From positions 1-64,000 of the forward strand of contig NZ_FMUX01000006.1 of the NCBI RefSeq assembly GCF_900101345.1: a DNA stretch of 64,000 bases, in the 5' to 3' direction. How positions within the stretch are numbered: the first letter of the stretch is position 1; each line of letters begins with the position of its first letter. This DNA comes from Desulfoluna spongiiphila. Lineage in GTDB: Bacteria; Desulfobacterota; Desulfobacteria; Desulfobacterales; Desulfolunaceae. The notes under the pieces were generated by a model, which was not told the origin of the DNA, ran no database searches, and worked only from the letters and a program-made list of their open reading frames with translations. Below are positions 1-9,282 of the stretch, in pieces. The translations under genes and the position numbers were made by a program.

Positions 1-168
1 GCTTTTTGCTTGGGCTATTTGGCAAAAAAGCATGGAAACAAAATGATCCCAGCACTTGAAGCCCTTCGAGTTTCTTTCTGCGTCGTGCTCGGAGACTATA
101 CGGGCAAACTGGTTACGGTCAAAAAAACCTACGATTTGACTGAAAAGGCTGGAATGACGTACCATTGA
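1..168 (+). CDS. C-terminal 55 residues of an unrecognised protein (cut by window edge)
   Basis: Frame 1 is open from the first base to a TGA at 166-168. The visible tail contains a basic stretch (KKHGNK) and ends TEKAGMTYH. It matches no family I can name. The region is AT-richer than the rest of the window, so it may belong to an acquired segment. Only the open frame is seen; coding status is uncertain because the start is outside the window. Confidence 0.4.
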   Translation, partial: AFCLGYLAKKHGNKMIPALEALRVSFCVVLGDYTGKLVTVKKTYDLTEKAGMTYH

Positions 169-169
169 T

Positions 170-228
170 ATGCTCCTTGTTTGGCGAGGTCTTTGTTTGC
201 AAACTTAACCATGCCTTATAAGGAGCAT
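170..228. repeat. Inverted repeat, possible terminator or regulatory hairpin
   Basis: ATGCTCCTT (170-178) is exactly complementary to AAGGAGCAT (220-228). A smaller palindrome, GTTTGCAAAC, lies in the loop at 194-203. It sits just after the truncated gene's stop and before the 3' end of the small membrane protein on the other strand. The 41-base loop is long for an intrinsic terminator, so the role is open. Confidence 0.35.
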
Positions 229-258
229 CTTTTCAAATTCTCACCGGTTTACTTCCGG

Positions 259-582
259 TCAAATCCTATTTTGGACAACAGTGATTTTAGCAATAAGATG
301 TAACCCTATGAATAACCATAAAAAACCATTGGTGTATGAATGGATTGGGAACCCCTTGTGCATTGTAAAAGTTGGTTTTCCGATAAAGTAACTGACACCT
401 ACGGCAAAGGTGGTTGTTGCAAATAGAAAATGCGCACTGGCTGTATTGTCGGTGATTTTTGAACTAAAAAAAAGATATATTTTGTCTCTAAAATTGTTGG
501 ACTTATGGATAGTCATGTCAAAAATGATAATGGCAAGGAAGACACCGATTAACATGAGGCTGATTGATAGTAAAGCTGTCAT
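259..582 (-). CDS. Small membrane protein, unknown function
   Basis: 107 residues with three hydrophobic spans, about residues 3-22, 49-66 and 84-101, and a polar segment with charged residues between the first two. That layout suggests a three-pass inner-membrane protein. No family motif was recognised. No strong SD precedes the ATG at 582, and the base composition is AT-rich compared with the housekeeping genes to the right, in line with a recently acquired or weakly expressed gene. It could still be a chance ORF, but the clean hydrophobic periodicity argues for a real one. Confidence 0.5.
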   Translation of the reverse strand: MTALLSISLMLIGVFLAIIIFDMTIHKSNNFRDKIYLFFSSKITDNTASAHFLFATTTFAVGVSYFIGKPTFTMHKGFPIHSYTNGFLWLFIGLHLIAKITVVQNRI

Positions 583-1328
583 CTGTAGTGAATTTTCACA
601 CGGCTACTCTACTCGAAAGATGTAGAAGTAATATTAGTGCTTGGTGTTTGGAATAAACCGGGGAATTACCGGGCCAGGAATTGGAGTTAAATCTGCACTT
701 CTGATATTTTGGTTTGTTGGTTGATGCCAATAATGATTATCGTGTATTGATTTAATTTCTTATAAAGGTGCCACGTATGGGGCTGATCCCATCTGCCAAG
801 GGGGGGATGCGCTCTCCTGAGCCTGCTTAGCCACGAGGGAATCAACTATTTACCATCATTAGGATTAAGTTATTACTCTCCGAAATCCATAATTGCAAGA
901 GTTGATCTCATCGCGTGGCCTAAGACGTGGTTTTCGATTTACCATCTTGAGGCATGTCTGAGTGCTAAACGTTCTGCAGAGATTATAGAAGGAATGGGGT
1001 CGCGTCTTGACATGGGACAAGACAAGGAATGGTATCGCATCTTGACATGGGACATAATTTTAAGGAAAGGGTCCGCCTCTACTCGTCTGATAAAATTCAT
1101 TTTTCCACCGGGTGTGACGGGTAGGGTGCGGCTCCCGCACCGTTTTTGGTAGCAAGTAATCATGTTGGGCTTTGGTGGACGCCGACCGTCACCCGTGGCG
1201 TTTTCGTGAATCCGGAAAATTGAACCAAAAGTTCTGATGAGATTTTTGCGTGATAGGAAATGATAAAGCGGAAATGACAGGTGGATTAGGTCTCGCGCAA
1301 GAAGAAACACACAAACTCTAAGAAAAAT
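583..1328. other. Gene-poor stretch
   Basis: About 750 bases with no convincing gene. The one longer frame here (939-1310, minus strand) has no SD, is rich in Arg/Ser/Pro and runs through a direct repeat, so it was not called. The only structure seen is the 29-base direct repeat at 991-1054. Confidence 0.5.
991..1054. repeat. 29-bp imperfect direct repeat containing TCTTGACATGGGACA
   Basis: Two copies, 991-1019 and 1026-1054, match at 26 of 29 positions. Each begins GGAATGG and ends TCTTGACATGGGACA. Sequences of the type GGGGTCnnnTCTTGACATnnGACA are, from memory, found next to REP-associated (IS200-like) transposases in Proteobacteria; no transposase gene is present here, so this would be a remnant. 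That link is recollection, not a search result. Confidence 0.5.
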
Positions 1329-1411
1329 GCCGCCGCGCTTTAACCCGAGGAACCAGGACTAAAGCGCGGCGGCAACCAGCTTTCAAGGTGGCTCACCTTG
1401 CCGCCGGAGGC
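1329..1411 (-). repeat. Module A palindromic element, GC-rich stem variant
   Basis: Stem GCCGCCGCGCTTTA (1329-1342) pairs perfectly with TAAAGCGCGGCGGC across a loop containing CCCGAGGAACCAGG. A second hairpin, CAAGGTG/CACCTTG, follows, then the family end GCCGCCGGAGGC. Compared with other copies (stem GCGAATG...CATTCGC) the stem sequence has changed but pairing is kept. It lies downstream of the lipoprotein gene's 3' end and could act as its terminator. Confidence 0.75.
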
Positions 1412-1451
1412 ATCGTTTTTGTCTGTTTTATTGTCGTACCGTCTCTTAATC

Positions 1452-1916
1452 TTACTGGCGGACACGCATTGTTCCGTCCGGGCTTTCGATGAGGCGGACC
1501 CTGTCGCCCACGAGGTAGTCGTCGTCCTTTTCCTGGACAACCACCATGATGCGGCCGTCATCGAGTTCAAGCTCGATTTCAACCCCCGGGCGCTTGGCCC
1601 GTGACTGCTCTGCGGCGCTTCCCGCTGCTGCTCCGCCCAGGGCCCCTGCGGTGGTGGCCAGGGTGCTTCCGCTGCCTCCGCCGATGGTGGAGCCGATAAT
1701 ACCCCCGACCACGGCACCTCCTACGGCCCCACCGCCGGTCTCTTCATGCTGGATCTGCACATCGGCCACATTCAACACCGTTCCATAATATACGGACATG
1801 GCCTGTTGGGCCTGGCCCGGCTTGTAGGTTTTGCTTCCCTGGCTTGCCGGTTGACAGCCCATGAGTGTCACTGAAACAAACGTTGCGATGGCGCAGGCCA
1901 CAAGCTTTATGTTCAT
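1452..1916 (-). CDS. Outer-membrane lipoprotein with glycine-zipper domain (SlyB-like)
   Basis: 154 residues. A lipoprotein signal peptide ends in LMGC with the lipidated Cys at 21, predicting export and acylation. Residues about 60-105 form a Gly/Ala-rich zipper (GGGAVGGAVVGGIIG followed by a second GALGGAAAG block), the hallmark of the glycine-zipper 2TM (SlyB / 17-kDa antigen) family. Such proteins sit in the outer membrane and help its integrity. A charged, beta-rich tail follows and ends MRVRQ. The ATG at 1916 has an upstream GGGGAG-type SD. A module A hairpin lies just downstream. Family call is firm; the physiological role is inferred. Confidence 0.85.
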   Translation of the reverse strand: MNIKLVACAIATFVSVTLMGCQPASQGSKTYKPGQAQQAMSVYYGTVLNVADVQIQHEETGGGAVGGAVVGGIIGSTIGGGSGSTLATTAGALGGAAAGSAAEQSRAKRPGVEIELELDDGRIMVVVQEKDDDYLVGDRVRLIESPDGTMRVRQ

Positions 1917-2405
1917 TTTTTGAGACTCCCCTTTATTTTTTTAAGGTGAACGGTTTGGGATTGTTCGGTCAGGCGGTGGTGCGGTACGGACGGCAGTGTT
2001 TTATTCTTGAATCGTGGGTAAAGATCTTTAATTCCATAAATTTATATCAGGGGTGTTATTTTATCAACAGCAAATCTCCGGGGTTTGGTACGGGGTGTTC
2101 GGCAGCCATGGAGACCGGGGGCGTGGGCCGGAATGGGGCTATGGCCTTGTGGTGGAAGGGCTGGGGCCTTTGGCTCCGGACGTTGGGCTGCGCCGCGTAG
2201 CCGTATTTTTTTCCGGGATCTGCCGGAAGGAGCGGTGGCTGATTTCAGGGCTCGCATAATGGATCAAAGAGTGATATATCGATAGAAATCCGGAAAATAT
2301 TTTTCCAGTCAAATTGTATAAAAAATCAAGTAAATCAAGATAGATATTACATCTTAGGCTTTCGGCTTTTTTAAAGAAACCGAAAAGCGGACCAAGGAGG
2401 AGCGC
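1917..2405. other. Intergenic region between lipoprotein gene and recA
   Basis: Divergent promoter region. No gene was supported. The last 130 bases are AT-rich and should hold the recA promoter; they include a short inverted repeat GGAAAA-TAT-TTTTCC at 2292-2306. No classical CTG-N10-CAG SOS box was found. A weak stem (CTTTCGG/CCGAAAAG, 2359-2387) immediately precedes the recA SD. Confidence 0.45.
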
Positions 2406-3434
<1,029 letters not shown>

Positions 3435-3470
3435 TAGGCTGGTTCTGACAAGGCTCATTTGATAGACTGA

Positions 3471-3512
3471 CAAAAGGGCGCTGCGCCTGATGAGGCGCAG
3501 GCCCTTTTGCTG
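3471..3512 (+). terminator. Intrinsic terminator of recA
   Basis: CAAAAGGGC plus CTGCGCCT pairs with AGGCGCAG plus GCCCTTTTG around a short TGATG-type loop. The long GC-rich stem, flanked by A and T runs, fits a terminator that separates recA from alaS. Confidence 0.85.
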
Positions 3513-3712
3513 TTTCTTTGTATGTATATCTTTGGTGGCCTCGAAAACATCGAGCACACAACACCGGCAGGCTGTGTTTCCAGGGGAAACCATCATCGCC
3601 GATGACGATGGTGCCGGGCTGCGGCTTTTTTCGAGAGCGTCGTATTTGACCATTTACCAAGGGACCGTAACGGTCCAACCCGGGGCCCAGGGCCCTCCCA
3701 TGGAGCAAGGTG

Positions 3713-6334
3713 ATGAAAGGCAGCGAAGCGCGAAAACTCTTTATCGACTACTTTAAGAAGCACAACCACCGGAACGTCAGGAGCTCGTCCCTGGTCCCGT
3801 CGGACGATCCCACCCTTCTTTTCACCAACGCGGGTATGGTTCAGTTCAAACGTACCTTCATCGGTGAAGAAAAGAGGGAGTACACAACCGCCGTGACGAG
3901 CCAGAAGTGCGTTCGCGCCGGGGGCAAGCACAACGACCTGGAAAACGTCGGGTACACGGCTCGCCACCACACCTTCTTTGAAATGCTCGGGAACTTTTCC
4001 TTTGGCGACTACTTCAAGGAGCAGGCCATCACCTTTGCCTGGGACCTTCTCACCAACGGGTACAAGCTTCCCGTGGACAAACTCTGGGTCTCCATTTACT
4101 TAGATGACGACGAGGCCTTTGAGATCTGGCACAAGAAGATCGGCGTGCCCGAAGACCGCATCGTGCGCCTGGGCGAAGCCGACAACTTCTGGGCCATGGG
4201 CGACACCGGCCCCTGCGGCCCCTGCACCGAGATTCACATCGACCGTGGCGAGCGTTTCGGCTGCGACAACCCCAACTGCGCCGTGGGCTGTGACTGCGAC
4301 CGGTACCTGGAGATCTGGAACCTCGTGTTCATGCAGTACGAGCGGGACGAAGAGGGGACCCTTACCCCCCTTCCCAACCCCTGCATCGATACCGGCATGG
4401 GCCTTGAGCGAATCACCAGTATCATGCAGAACGCCGATACCAACTACGACACCGATCTGTTTACCCCCATCATCGGCAAGGTGGAAGAGCTCTCCGGCAA
4501 GAAGATGACGGACTGCAACGACACCGCCATCGCCATGAAGGTGATCGCAGACCACAGCCGTGCCGCCAGCTTTCTCATCAACGACGGGGTCATGCCGTCC
4601 AACGAAGGCCGCGGGTACGTGCTTCGTCGCATCATGCGCCGCGCCATCCGGTACGGTCGATTTATCGGGCTCACCGAGCCTTTCCTCCACACCACCAGCC
4701 GCGTGGTCATGGACATGATGGCCGACGCCTATCCCGAGCTCAAGGAGAGCGAAGCCTTTATCACCAACGTGATCCGAAACGAGGAGGAGAGCTTCTCGGT
4801 GACCCTGGACCACGGGCTGAAGCTCCTTGAAGAGGCCCTGGAAGAGGTGGCCGATTCCGATACCAAGGTCCTCTCCGGCGAGGTCATTTTCCGGCTGTAC
4901 GACACCTACGGCTTTCCCGTGGACATCATCCGTGACGTGATCTCCGACGAGTCCATCGTCCTGGACCTGGAAGGGTTTGACAAGGCCATGGAAGCCCAGC
5001 GGGAAAAATCCCGCAGCAGCGTCACCTTTACCCGAAGCGGGGAGGCTTTCCGTAAGCTCTCGGCAGCAGGCGTAAAGACCGAGTTCACCGGGTACGAAGG
5101 CCTGACCGGCGAATCCAAGATCCTGGTGGTGGCCGTGGACGGCGAAGAGGTGGACGCTCCGGCTGCGGGCACCGACGTGGAGGTGGTGGTCGAGGCCACT
5201 CCCTTCTACGGCGAGTCCGGGGGCCAGATGGGCGATTGCGGGACCATCTCAGGGGATGGCTTTCAGCTCACCGTCCTTGATACCATCAAGGATCCCACAG
5301 GTCTTTTTATCCACAAGTGCCGTGTGGAGAGCGGAGCGGTCAAGGCCGGCCTCACCGCCACCCTTGCCGTGGACGGCGAGAAACGCGCCGCCACCGCCTT
5401 GAACCACAGCGCCACCCACATCCTCCACGCCGCCCTTCGGTCGGTGCTCGGGGACCACGTCAAGCAGGCAGGCTCCCTGGTGGGGCCGGATCGTCTTCGG
5501 TTTGACTTTACCCACTTTGCCCATGTGGATCGGGCCACCCTCGATGCCATCGAGGCTTGCGTCAACGATCACATCCGCATGAACGTGCCCGTGGGCGTCG
5601 AGGAGATGGACGCCGAAGAGGCCATGAAGACCGGCGCCACGGCCCTGTTTGACGAAAAGTACGGGGACCGGGTCCGCGTGGTTTCCATGGGGGACTTCTC
5701 CAAGGAGTTCTGCGGCGGCACCCACACGGCGGCCTCCGGCGACATCGGGGCCTTCCGAATCCTGTCGGATTCCGGCATCGCCTCGGGCGTGCGGCGTATC
5801 GAAGCCCTCACCGGCGCTTCGGCTGTGGCCAGCATTCAGAGCAGTGTAAACACCCTCGGCGAAGCCGCGGCCATGGTGAAAGCCACCCCCGAGAATCTCT
5901 CCGAGCGTTTGGAGAAACTCCTGGCCGACAACAAGGCCCTTGAAAAAGAGCTCAAGCAGCTGAAGATGCAGATGGCAGGCAAAGCCGCCGAAAGCCTCGA
6001 CGACGACATCAAAGAGGTGAACGGGGTCCGTGCCGTGGCCAAGAAGGTCTCCGTGGAAAACCCGGCCCAGCTCCGCGAGCTGGCTGACCGGTTCCGCGAC
6101 AAGATCGGTTCCGGCGTGGTCCTTCTGGGTACCGAGTCCAGCGGCAAAGCCCTGCTCCTGGCCCTGGTTACCAAGGACCTCACCAAAACCTACAAGGCCG
6201 GTGACATCGTCAAGAAAGCCGCAGCCATTGTAGGCGGCGGCGGTGGCGGGCGTCCCGACATGGCCCAGGCCGGCGGCTCCAAGCCGGAACACCTGGACGA
6301 GGCCCTGAGCTCCTTGTTCGAGTACCTCGGCTAA
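3713..6334 (+). CDS. alaS: Alanyl-tRNA synthetase
   Basis: About 873 residues, normal for bacterial AlaRS. It charges tRNA-Ala in the cytoplasm and edits mis-acylated Ser/Gly. The N-terminal class II catalytic domain is seen from residue 1 (FTNAGMVQFK, TGMGLERI), a mid-region editing domain carries the zinc-ligand motifs HSATHILHA (about 565) and CGGTHTAASGD (about 667), and the C-terminal DHHA1-type domain ends in a Gly-rich GGGGGGRPDMAQAGG. GTG 3710 and ATG 3713 are both possible; GGAG at 3702-3705 is better spaced for 3713. The gene is flanked by terminators on both sides, so it is probably a single-gene transcript. Nothing is missing. Confidence 0.98.
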   Translation: MKGSEARKLFIDYFKKHNHRNVRSSSLVPSDDPTLLFTNAGMVQFKRTFIGEEKREYTTAVTSQKCVRAGGKHNDLENVGYTARHHTFFEMLGNFSFGDYFKEQAITFAWDLLTNGYKLPVDKLWVSIYLDDDEAFEIWHKKIGVPEDRIVRLGEADNFWAMGDTGPCGPCTEIHIDRGERFGCDNPNCAVGCDCDRYLEIWNLVFMQYERDEEGTLTPLPNPCIDTGMGLERITSIMQNADTNYDTDLFTPIIGKVEELSGKKMTDCNDTAIAMKVIADHSRAASFLINDGVMPSNEGRGYVLRRIMRRAIRYGRFIGLTEPFLHTTSRVVMDMMADAYPELKESEAFITNVIRNEEESFSVTLDHGLKLLEEALEEVADSDTKVLSGEVIFRLYDTYGFPVDIIRDVISDESIVLDLEGFDKAMEAQREKSRSSVTFTRSGEAFRKLSAAGVKTEFTGYEGLTGESKILVVAVDGEEVDAPAAGTDVEVVVEATPFYGESGGQMGDCGTISGDGFQLTVLDTIKDPTGLFIHKCRVESGAVKAGLTATLAVDGEKRAATALNHSATHILHAALRSVLGDHVKQAGSLVGPDRLRFDFTHFAHVDRATLDAIEACVNDHIRMNVPVGVEEMDAEEAMKTGATALFDEKYGDRVRVVSMGDFSKEFCGGTHTAASGDIGAFRILSDSGIASGVRRIEALTGASAVASIQSSVNTLGEAAAMVKATPENLSERLEKLLADNKALEKELKQLKMQMAGKAAESLDDDIKEVNGVRAVAKKVSVENPAQLRELADRFRDKIGSGVVLLGTESSGKALLLALVTKDLTKTYKAGDIVKKAAAIVGGGGGGRPDMAQAGGSKPEHLDEALSSLFEYLG

Positions 6335-6370
6335 GTCAGGGGCACCCTGACGCCATATGAAAAAAATAAA

Positions 6371-6402
6371 CCCGCGACTCATGCTGAGTCGCGGGTTTTT
6401 TG
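6371..6402 (+). terminator. Intrinsic terminator of alaS
   Basis: CCCGCGACTC-atgct-GAGTCGCGGG followed by seven T. A textbook 10-bp stem starting 36 bases after the alaS stop. Confidence 0.93.
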
Positions 6403-6445
6403 TTGGGGGTATGCGATGCGACACCGGGGGGGGGGGCTTGTGATT

Positions 6446-6556
6446 CGTAGGGTGCATTCCATGCACCAGAACCGGAATGTTACATATCGTCAGGGTGTTT
6501 TGAGTATGGAAGCCGTCGCTCTGTTAATCATGATGCATAAAATGCATCCTACGGGG
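6446..6556. repeat. 111-bp MITE-like element, CGTAGGGTGCA family
   Basis: Left end CGTAGGGTGCATTCCATGCACC (22 bases, 6446-6467; itself a hairpin) is matched by a right end GATGCATAAAATGCATC plus CTACGGGG, so the tips are inverted repeats. A copy of nearly the same length is at 32166-32275 and the right half is repeated at 7051-7124. Confidence 0.75.
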
Positions 6557-6623
6557 TGATGACTGATATCAGAAGGGCAGGGGCGGTGGGGTGTGCCTTT
6601 GTGGTCTGCTTGATAGACTTTTG

Positions 6624-6718
6624 GTAACTATTCAGCTTATGCCTCCGGGGCCCTGCCGGGGCTAAACCTTTGTCTGATTTTATTCTGGTCTTATAAAGAC
6701 GGGTTTAACAAACAGGCC
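6624..6718 (+). repeat. Module B element with outer GTAAC end, module A absent
   Basis: Begins GTAACTATTCAGCTTAT, then GCCTCCGGGGCCCTGCCGG, then AT-rich DNA ending GTTTAACAAACAGGCC. It shares the left half of the composite elements but lacks the CCGGAGGC end, so it appears truncated or decayed. Confidence 0.65.
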
Positions 6719-6786
6719 TTTATAGTTCGTGTTGAATGACGTTTGGCCCGTGACCTTCAAAAAAACCGAGAAAGCTCGACCGAAAC

Positions 6787-6854
6787 GGAGCGCCGCACTC
6801 CGGTGCGGCTTTTTAGTCCGTCGTTACCCGTACCGCACAGGAGTGCGGCGCTCC
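6787..6854. repeat. 68-bp palindrome with 15-bp perfect arms
   Basis: GGAGCGCCGCACTCC (6787-6801) and GGAGTGCGGCGCTCC (6840-6854) are exact reverse complements. A nested GGTGCGGC/GTACCGCAC pairing extends the symmetry inward. It resembles common bacterial interspersed palindromes; no second copy was seen in this window. Confidence 0.7.
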
Positions 6855-6928
6855 AAGGGTGACATGGGTGCTCAGGGGGTGATGTCAATACGACGATGGC
6901 CCAGGCGATGATCAAGGCCGACGTTTGC

Positions 6929-6975
6929 TCGTTCCCAGTCTCCGCTCGGGAATGCTCCATAGAGGCTCTGCCTCC
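6929..6975. repeat. Interspersed repeat GTTCCCAG...CTCGGGAATGC
   Basis: CTCGTTCCCAGTCTCCGC followed by TCGGGAATGC forms an imperfect hairpin and is followed by the mirrored AGAGGCTCTGCCTC. From memory, similar 'GTTCCCA-CTC-GC-TGGGAAC' units are widespread interspersed repeats in bacterial genomes; only one copy was noticed here. Confidence 0.45.
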
Positions 6976-7050
6976 AGGGTGGATGTCGTCGGAATGTGCG
7001 GCATGAGCAATCCACGGTACGGCTTGGCCCATTGGCAAGGCAGAGCCTTG

Positions 7051-7124
7051 CATATCGTCAGGGTGTTTTGAGTATGGATGCCGTCGCTCTGTTAATCATG
7101 GTGCATAAAATGCACCCTACGGGG
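7051..7124. repeat. Second copy of the right half of the 111-bp element
   Basis: Matches 6483-6556 at 71 of 74 positions. Two of the three differences are paired: GATGCA/TGCATC in one copy is GGTGCA/TGCACC in the other, so the small hairpin is kept by compensatory change. Confidence 0.8.
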
Positions 7125-7386
7125 TTAGGACAACCCCAATGCCTTTTGTCCGAATGACAGGGGGCAGAGGATGTGCTTTGATAATCTGTTTGTCAAACTT
7201 TTCAAAAGGTTGGCTGTCGGTGTTGTTCCGACCAAAGTCAAAAGAATCTGGAAAGCCTCGCATCGTTGTTTTTTGAAGAATGAAATGGGTCTCTCCCGCA
7301 GAGACGGTGGTCCAATGTCACACGTGACGCGAATGCCCTGAGAACGCATGTATAACGACTACCTCCATGCATTCGCCATAGGGTTT

Positions 7387-7413
7387 CAAGGTGCCCCACC
7401 TTGCCGCCGGAGG
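7387..7413 (-). repeat. Terminal fragment of a module A element
   Basis: CAAGGTGCCCCACCTTG followed by CCGCCGGAGGC, i.e. only the second hairpin and end of module A. It lies about 80 bases upstream of the HD-domain gene. Confidence 0.7.
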
Positions 7414-7493
7414 CAACATGCGGTTGAATGACGCCAGGGCGTGCTGCGGCCTTGTATACCGATAGGAACCCTGGAGATTTTTTGGAGGAGATG

Positions 7494-8114
7494 ATGGAAA
7501 AAGCGTGTGAAGCGTTTCTTAAAGGGCGGACCGTTCAGGACGGGGCCCATGATCTGGGGCATGTGAAGCGGGTGGTGGCCCTTGCCCGGCGCATCGGGGA
7601 GGCCGAAGGTGCGGATCTTTCCGTGGTGGTGCCTGCGGCGTGGTTGCATGATTGCGTGAGCGTGCCCAAGGACTCTCCGGACAGGGCTTTTGCGTCTCGT
7701 CTGGCGGCGGATGAGGCCGTGGTGTTTTTAAAGGGACTCGGGGTTTCCGGCGACACACTGGCCGCCGTGCACCACGCCATCCATGCCCACAGCTTCAGTC
7801 TGGGGAAATCTCCGGAGACACTGGAGGCCCGGGTGGTTCAGGATGCCGACCGGCTGGACGCCATCGGGGCGCTGGGCATTGCCCGCTGCTTTTTAACCGG
7901 CGGGGCCATGGAGTCGGCCATGTTTCACCCGGAGGATCCCTTCGGCAGGCAAAGGGCGCTGGACGATCGGGCCTACGCCGTGGACCATTTTTTTGTAAAG
8001 CTCCTGACCCTCAAAGAAACCCTTCACACCGGGGCGGCCCGGAAGGAAGCAGGGCGTCGCCATGCCTTTATGCAGTCGTTCCTTGAGGAGCTGGAGCGGG
8101 AGCTGAAGGGGTGA
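7494..8114 (+). CDS. HD-domain phosphohydrolase (YedJ-like)
   Basis: About 206 residues. The metal-binding HD signature is complete: H19 and H23 in HDLGH, H52-D53 in AAWLHDC, and a distal Asp in VVQDADRLDAIG. This layout is typical of the small YedJ-type HD phosphohydrolases, cytoplasmic enzymes that hydrolyse nucleotides or other phosphoesters; the substrate is unknown. GGAGG at 7484-7488 favours ATG 7494 (7491 is possible). The stop is only 13 bases from the convergent lipoprotein gene's stop, with no room for a separate terminator. Confidence 0.85.
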   Translation: MEKACEAFLKGRTVQDGAHDLGHVKRVVALARRIGEAEGADLSVVVPAAWLHDCVSVPKDSPDRAFASRLAADEAVVFLKGLGVSGDTLAAVHHAIHAHSFSLGKSPETLEARVVQDADRLDAIGALGIARCFLTGGAMESAMFHPEDPFGRQRALDDRAYAVDHFFVKLLTLKETLHTGAARKEAGRRHAFMQSFLEELERELKG

Positions 8115-8127
8115 GAACGCAAGGGGT

Positions 8128-9282
8128 CTACAGGTTTATTTCGAAAATTTTGATGCCTCCCGATGTGATCTCCCGGGTATCGCTCAAGGTTCGGGAGAGG
8201 GTGTCTCCGTAGGCCACCACCGTGTAGGTGTTGAGGGGCAGCAGAATATCGTAATCACCGTCGGCGGCATAGGATTCGGAAATCAGTTCAACAAAAATCA
8301 AGGTGCCGGTTCCGCAGAGGGTGTCCCTGCGTACGCTCACCGTTACGGATTCTTCGTCCTGGCTGATGCCGTTTACCCTGACCCTCAAGGTGCCCCTTGC
8401 CGTTACCGAGGTCAGGGCAAAATCTTCGATGAGGGTGTTGCCGGTCAGGGGCGTGACCCGGCGGCAGGAGGAGTTGAACCCGTCTTTGTAAACGACGAGG
8501 TTGTACGTGCTTTCCGGGACCCTGAGAATATAAGAGCCTGCCGCATCGGTGAGGGTGGATGCATGGTTGATAACTCTGTCTTTGGGGTCGATGGCGAAGC
8601 CGTCGTAGGTCTGTACGGACACCCGGGTGCCCTGCTGGGCCGTGCCCGGGGTGGGGGAGTCGGTGACGGAGCCGGTGATGCCGGCAATCTCACGGGTGTC
8701 CAGCACCTCAATCACCGATTTCAAGAACCATTGCCCGGTATCGCCCCCTTGAACCACCGACTTCATCACATCAAAATCCAGGATCAGTACGACGTTGGCA
8801 TTGGTGTCGATGATGAATTGTTTTGCCCGCGTGACGCCGTTGCTGTCCTCACTGGGGATCTTGAGTTCATGAATGGAGTCGTCGAGTTCAACGGCGTAGT
8901 TGGCAAAGGGGTGTACCGTGCCGAGGATGTTGTTTTCACCATCCGGGGCGCTGGCCAGGACCAGGCGCACCTGATTGTACTCTCCGGCAGGCATCTCCCG
9001 GGTGCCCAGGGATTTCAGGATGCCCCCGGTTAAATCCAAAAGGTTGATGGTTTCGTTGACGATGTCCACCACCTGCCACCCGTTCTCGTCTGTGGCGGAT
9101 CGGTTCACCTCCACCTGGTTGACGCTGATGTAGACGGCTTTGTAGTCCGGAGAAGGGGCATCGGTGAGGTTGACGGTGAGGTCTCCGAATCCTGACGAGG
9201 AGGTTGAGTCGGAGCTGGAGCTGCAACCGGTCAGGGCAACAAAGGCAAGGGCCGCAAGGATAAAAGCAAAGCGTGGGTTCAT
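8128..9282 (-). CDS. Lipoprotein with DUF4382 domain
   Basis: 384 residues. The signal peptide ends ALTGC with lipidated Cys20, followed by a Ser-rich linker (SSSSDSTSSSG). Residues about 32-190 carry the DUF4382 signature (LTDAPSPDYKAVYISVNQVEV, then MPAGEYNQVRLVL written here in two pieces), a beta-sandwich domain of surface lipoproteins in marine and sulfate-reducing bacteria. A carboxypeptidase-regulatory-like (Ig) fold follows (about 205-275, ITGSVTDSPTPG, SYILRVPES) and another beta-rich repeat at the end. The start at 9282 has AGGAGG six bases upstream; the longer frame to 9495 lacks a signal peptide. Role unknown, probably envelope or surface attachment. Confidence 0.82.
   Translation of the reverse strand: MNPRFAFILAALAFVALTGCSSSSDSTSSSGFGDLTVNLTDAPSPDYKAVYISVNQVEVNRSATDENGWQVVDIVNETINLLDLTGGILKSLGTREMPAGEYNQVRLVLASAPDGENNILGTVHPFANYAVELDDSIHELKIPSEDSNGVTRAKQFIIDTNANVVLILDFDVMKSVVQGGDTGQWFLKSVIEVLDTREIAGITGSVTDSPTPGTAQQGTRVSVQTYDGFAIDPKDRVINHASTLTDAAGSYILRVPESTYNLVVYKDGFNSSCRRVTPLTGNTLIEDFALTSVTARGTLRVRVNGISQDEESVTVSVRRDTLCGTGTLIFVELISESYAADGDYDILLPLNTYTVVAYGDTLSRTLSDTREITSGGIKIFEINL

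Larger units (their letters stand above)
6403..7493. other. Repeat-rich intergenic region
   Basis: About 1.1 kb without a supported gene. It holds fragments of at least four repeat families (listed separately): a G11 homopolymer (6426-6436), the 111-bp CGTAGGGTGCA element (6446-6556), a module B copy (6624-6718), a 68-bp palindrome (6787-6854), a GTTCCCAG...CTCGGGAATGC repeat (6929-6975), a second half-copy of the CGTAGGG family (7051-7124), another B fragment (about 7177-7222) and the end of a module A (7387-7413). It looks like a landing site for non-autonomous elements. Confidence 0.75.

Noticed and set aside
939-1310. 123-residue frame on the minus strand
   Set aside because: No SD, Arg/Ser/Pro-rich, and it spans a direct repeat; more likely decayed repeat DNA.
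5249-6466. 405-residue frame antisense to alaS
   Set aside because: Composition is typical of a reverse-frame shadow and its start lies beyond the alaS terminator.
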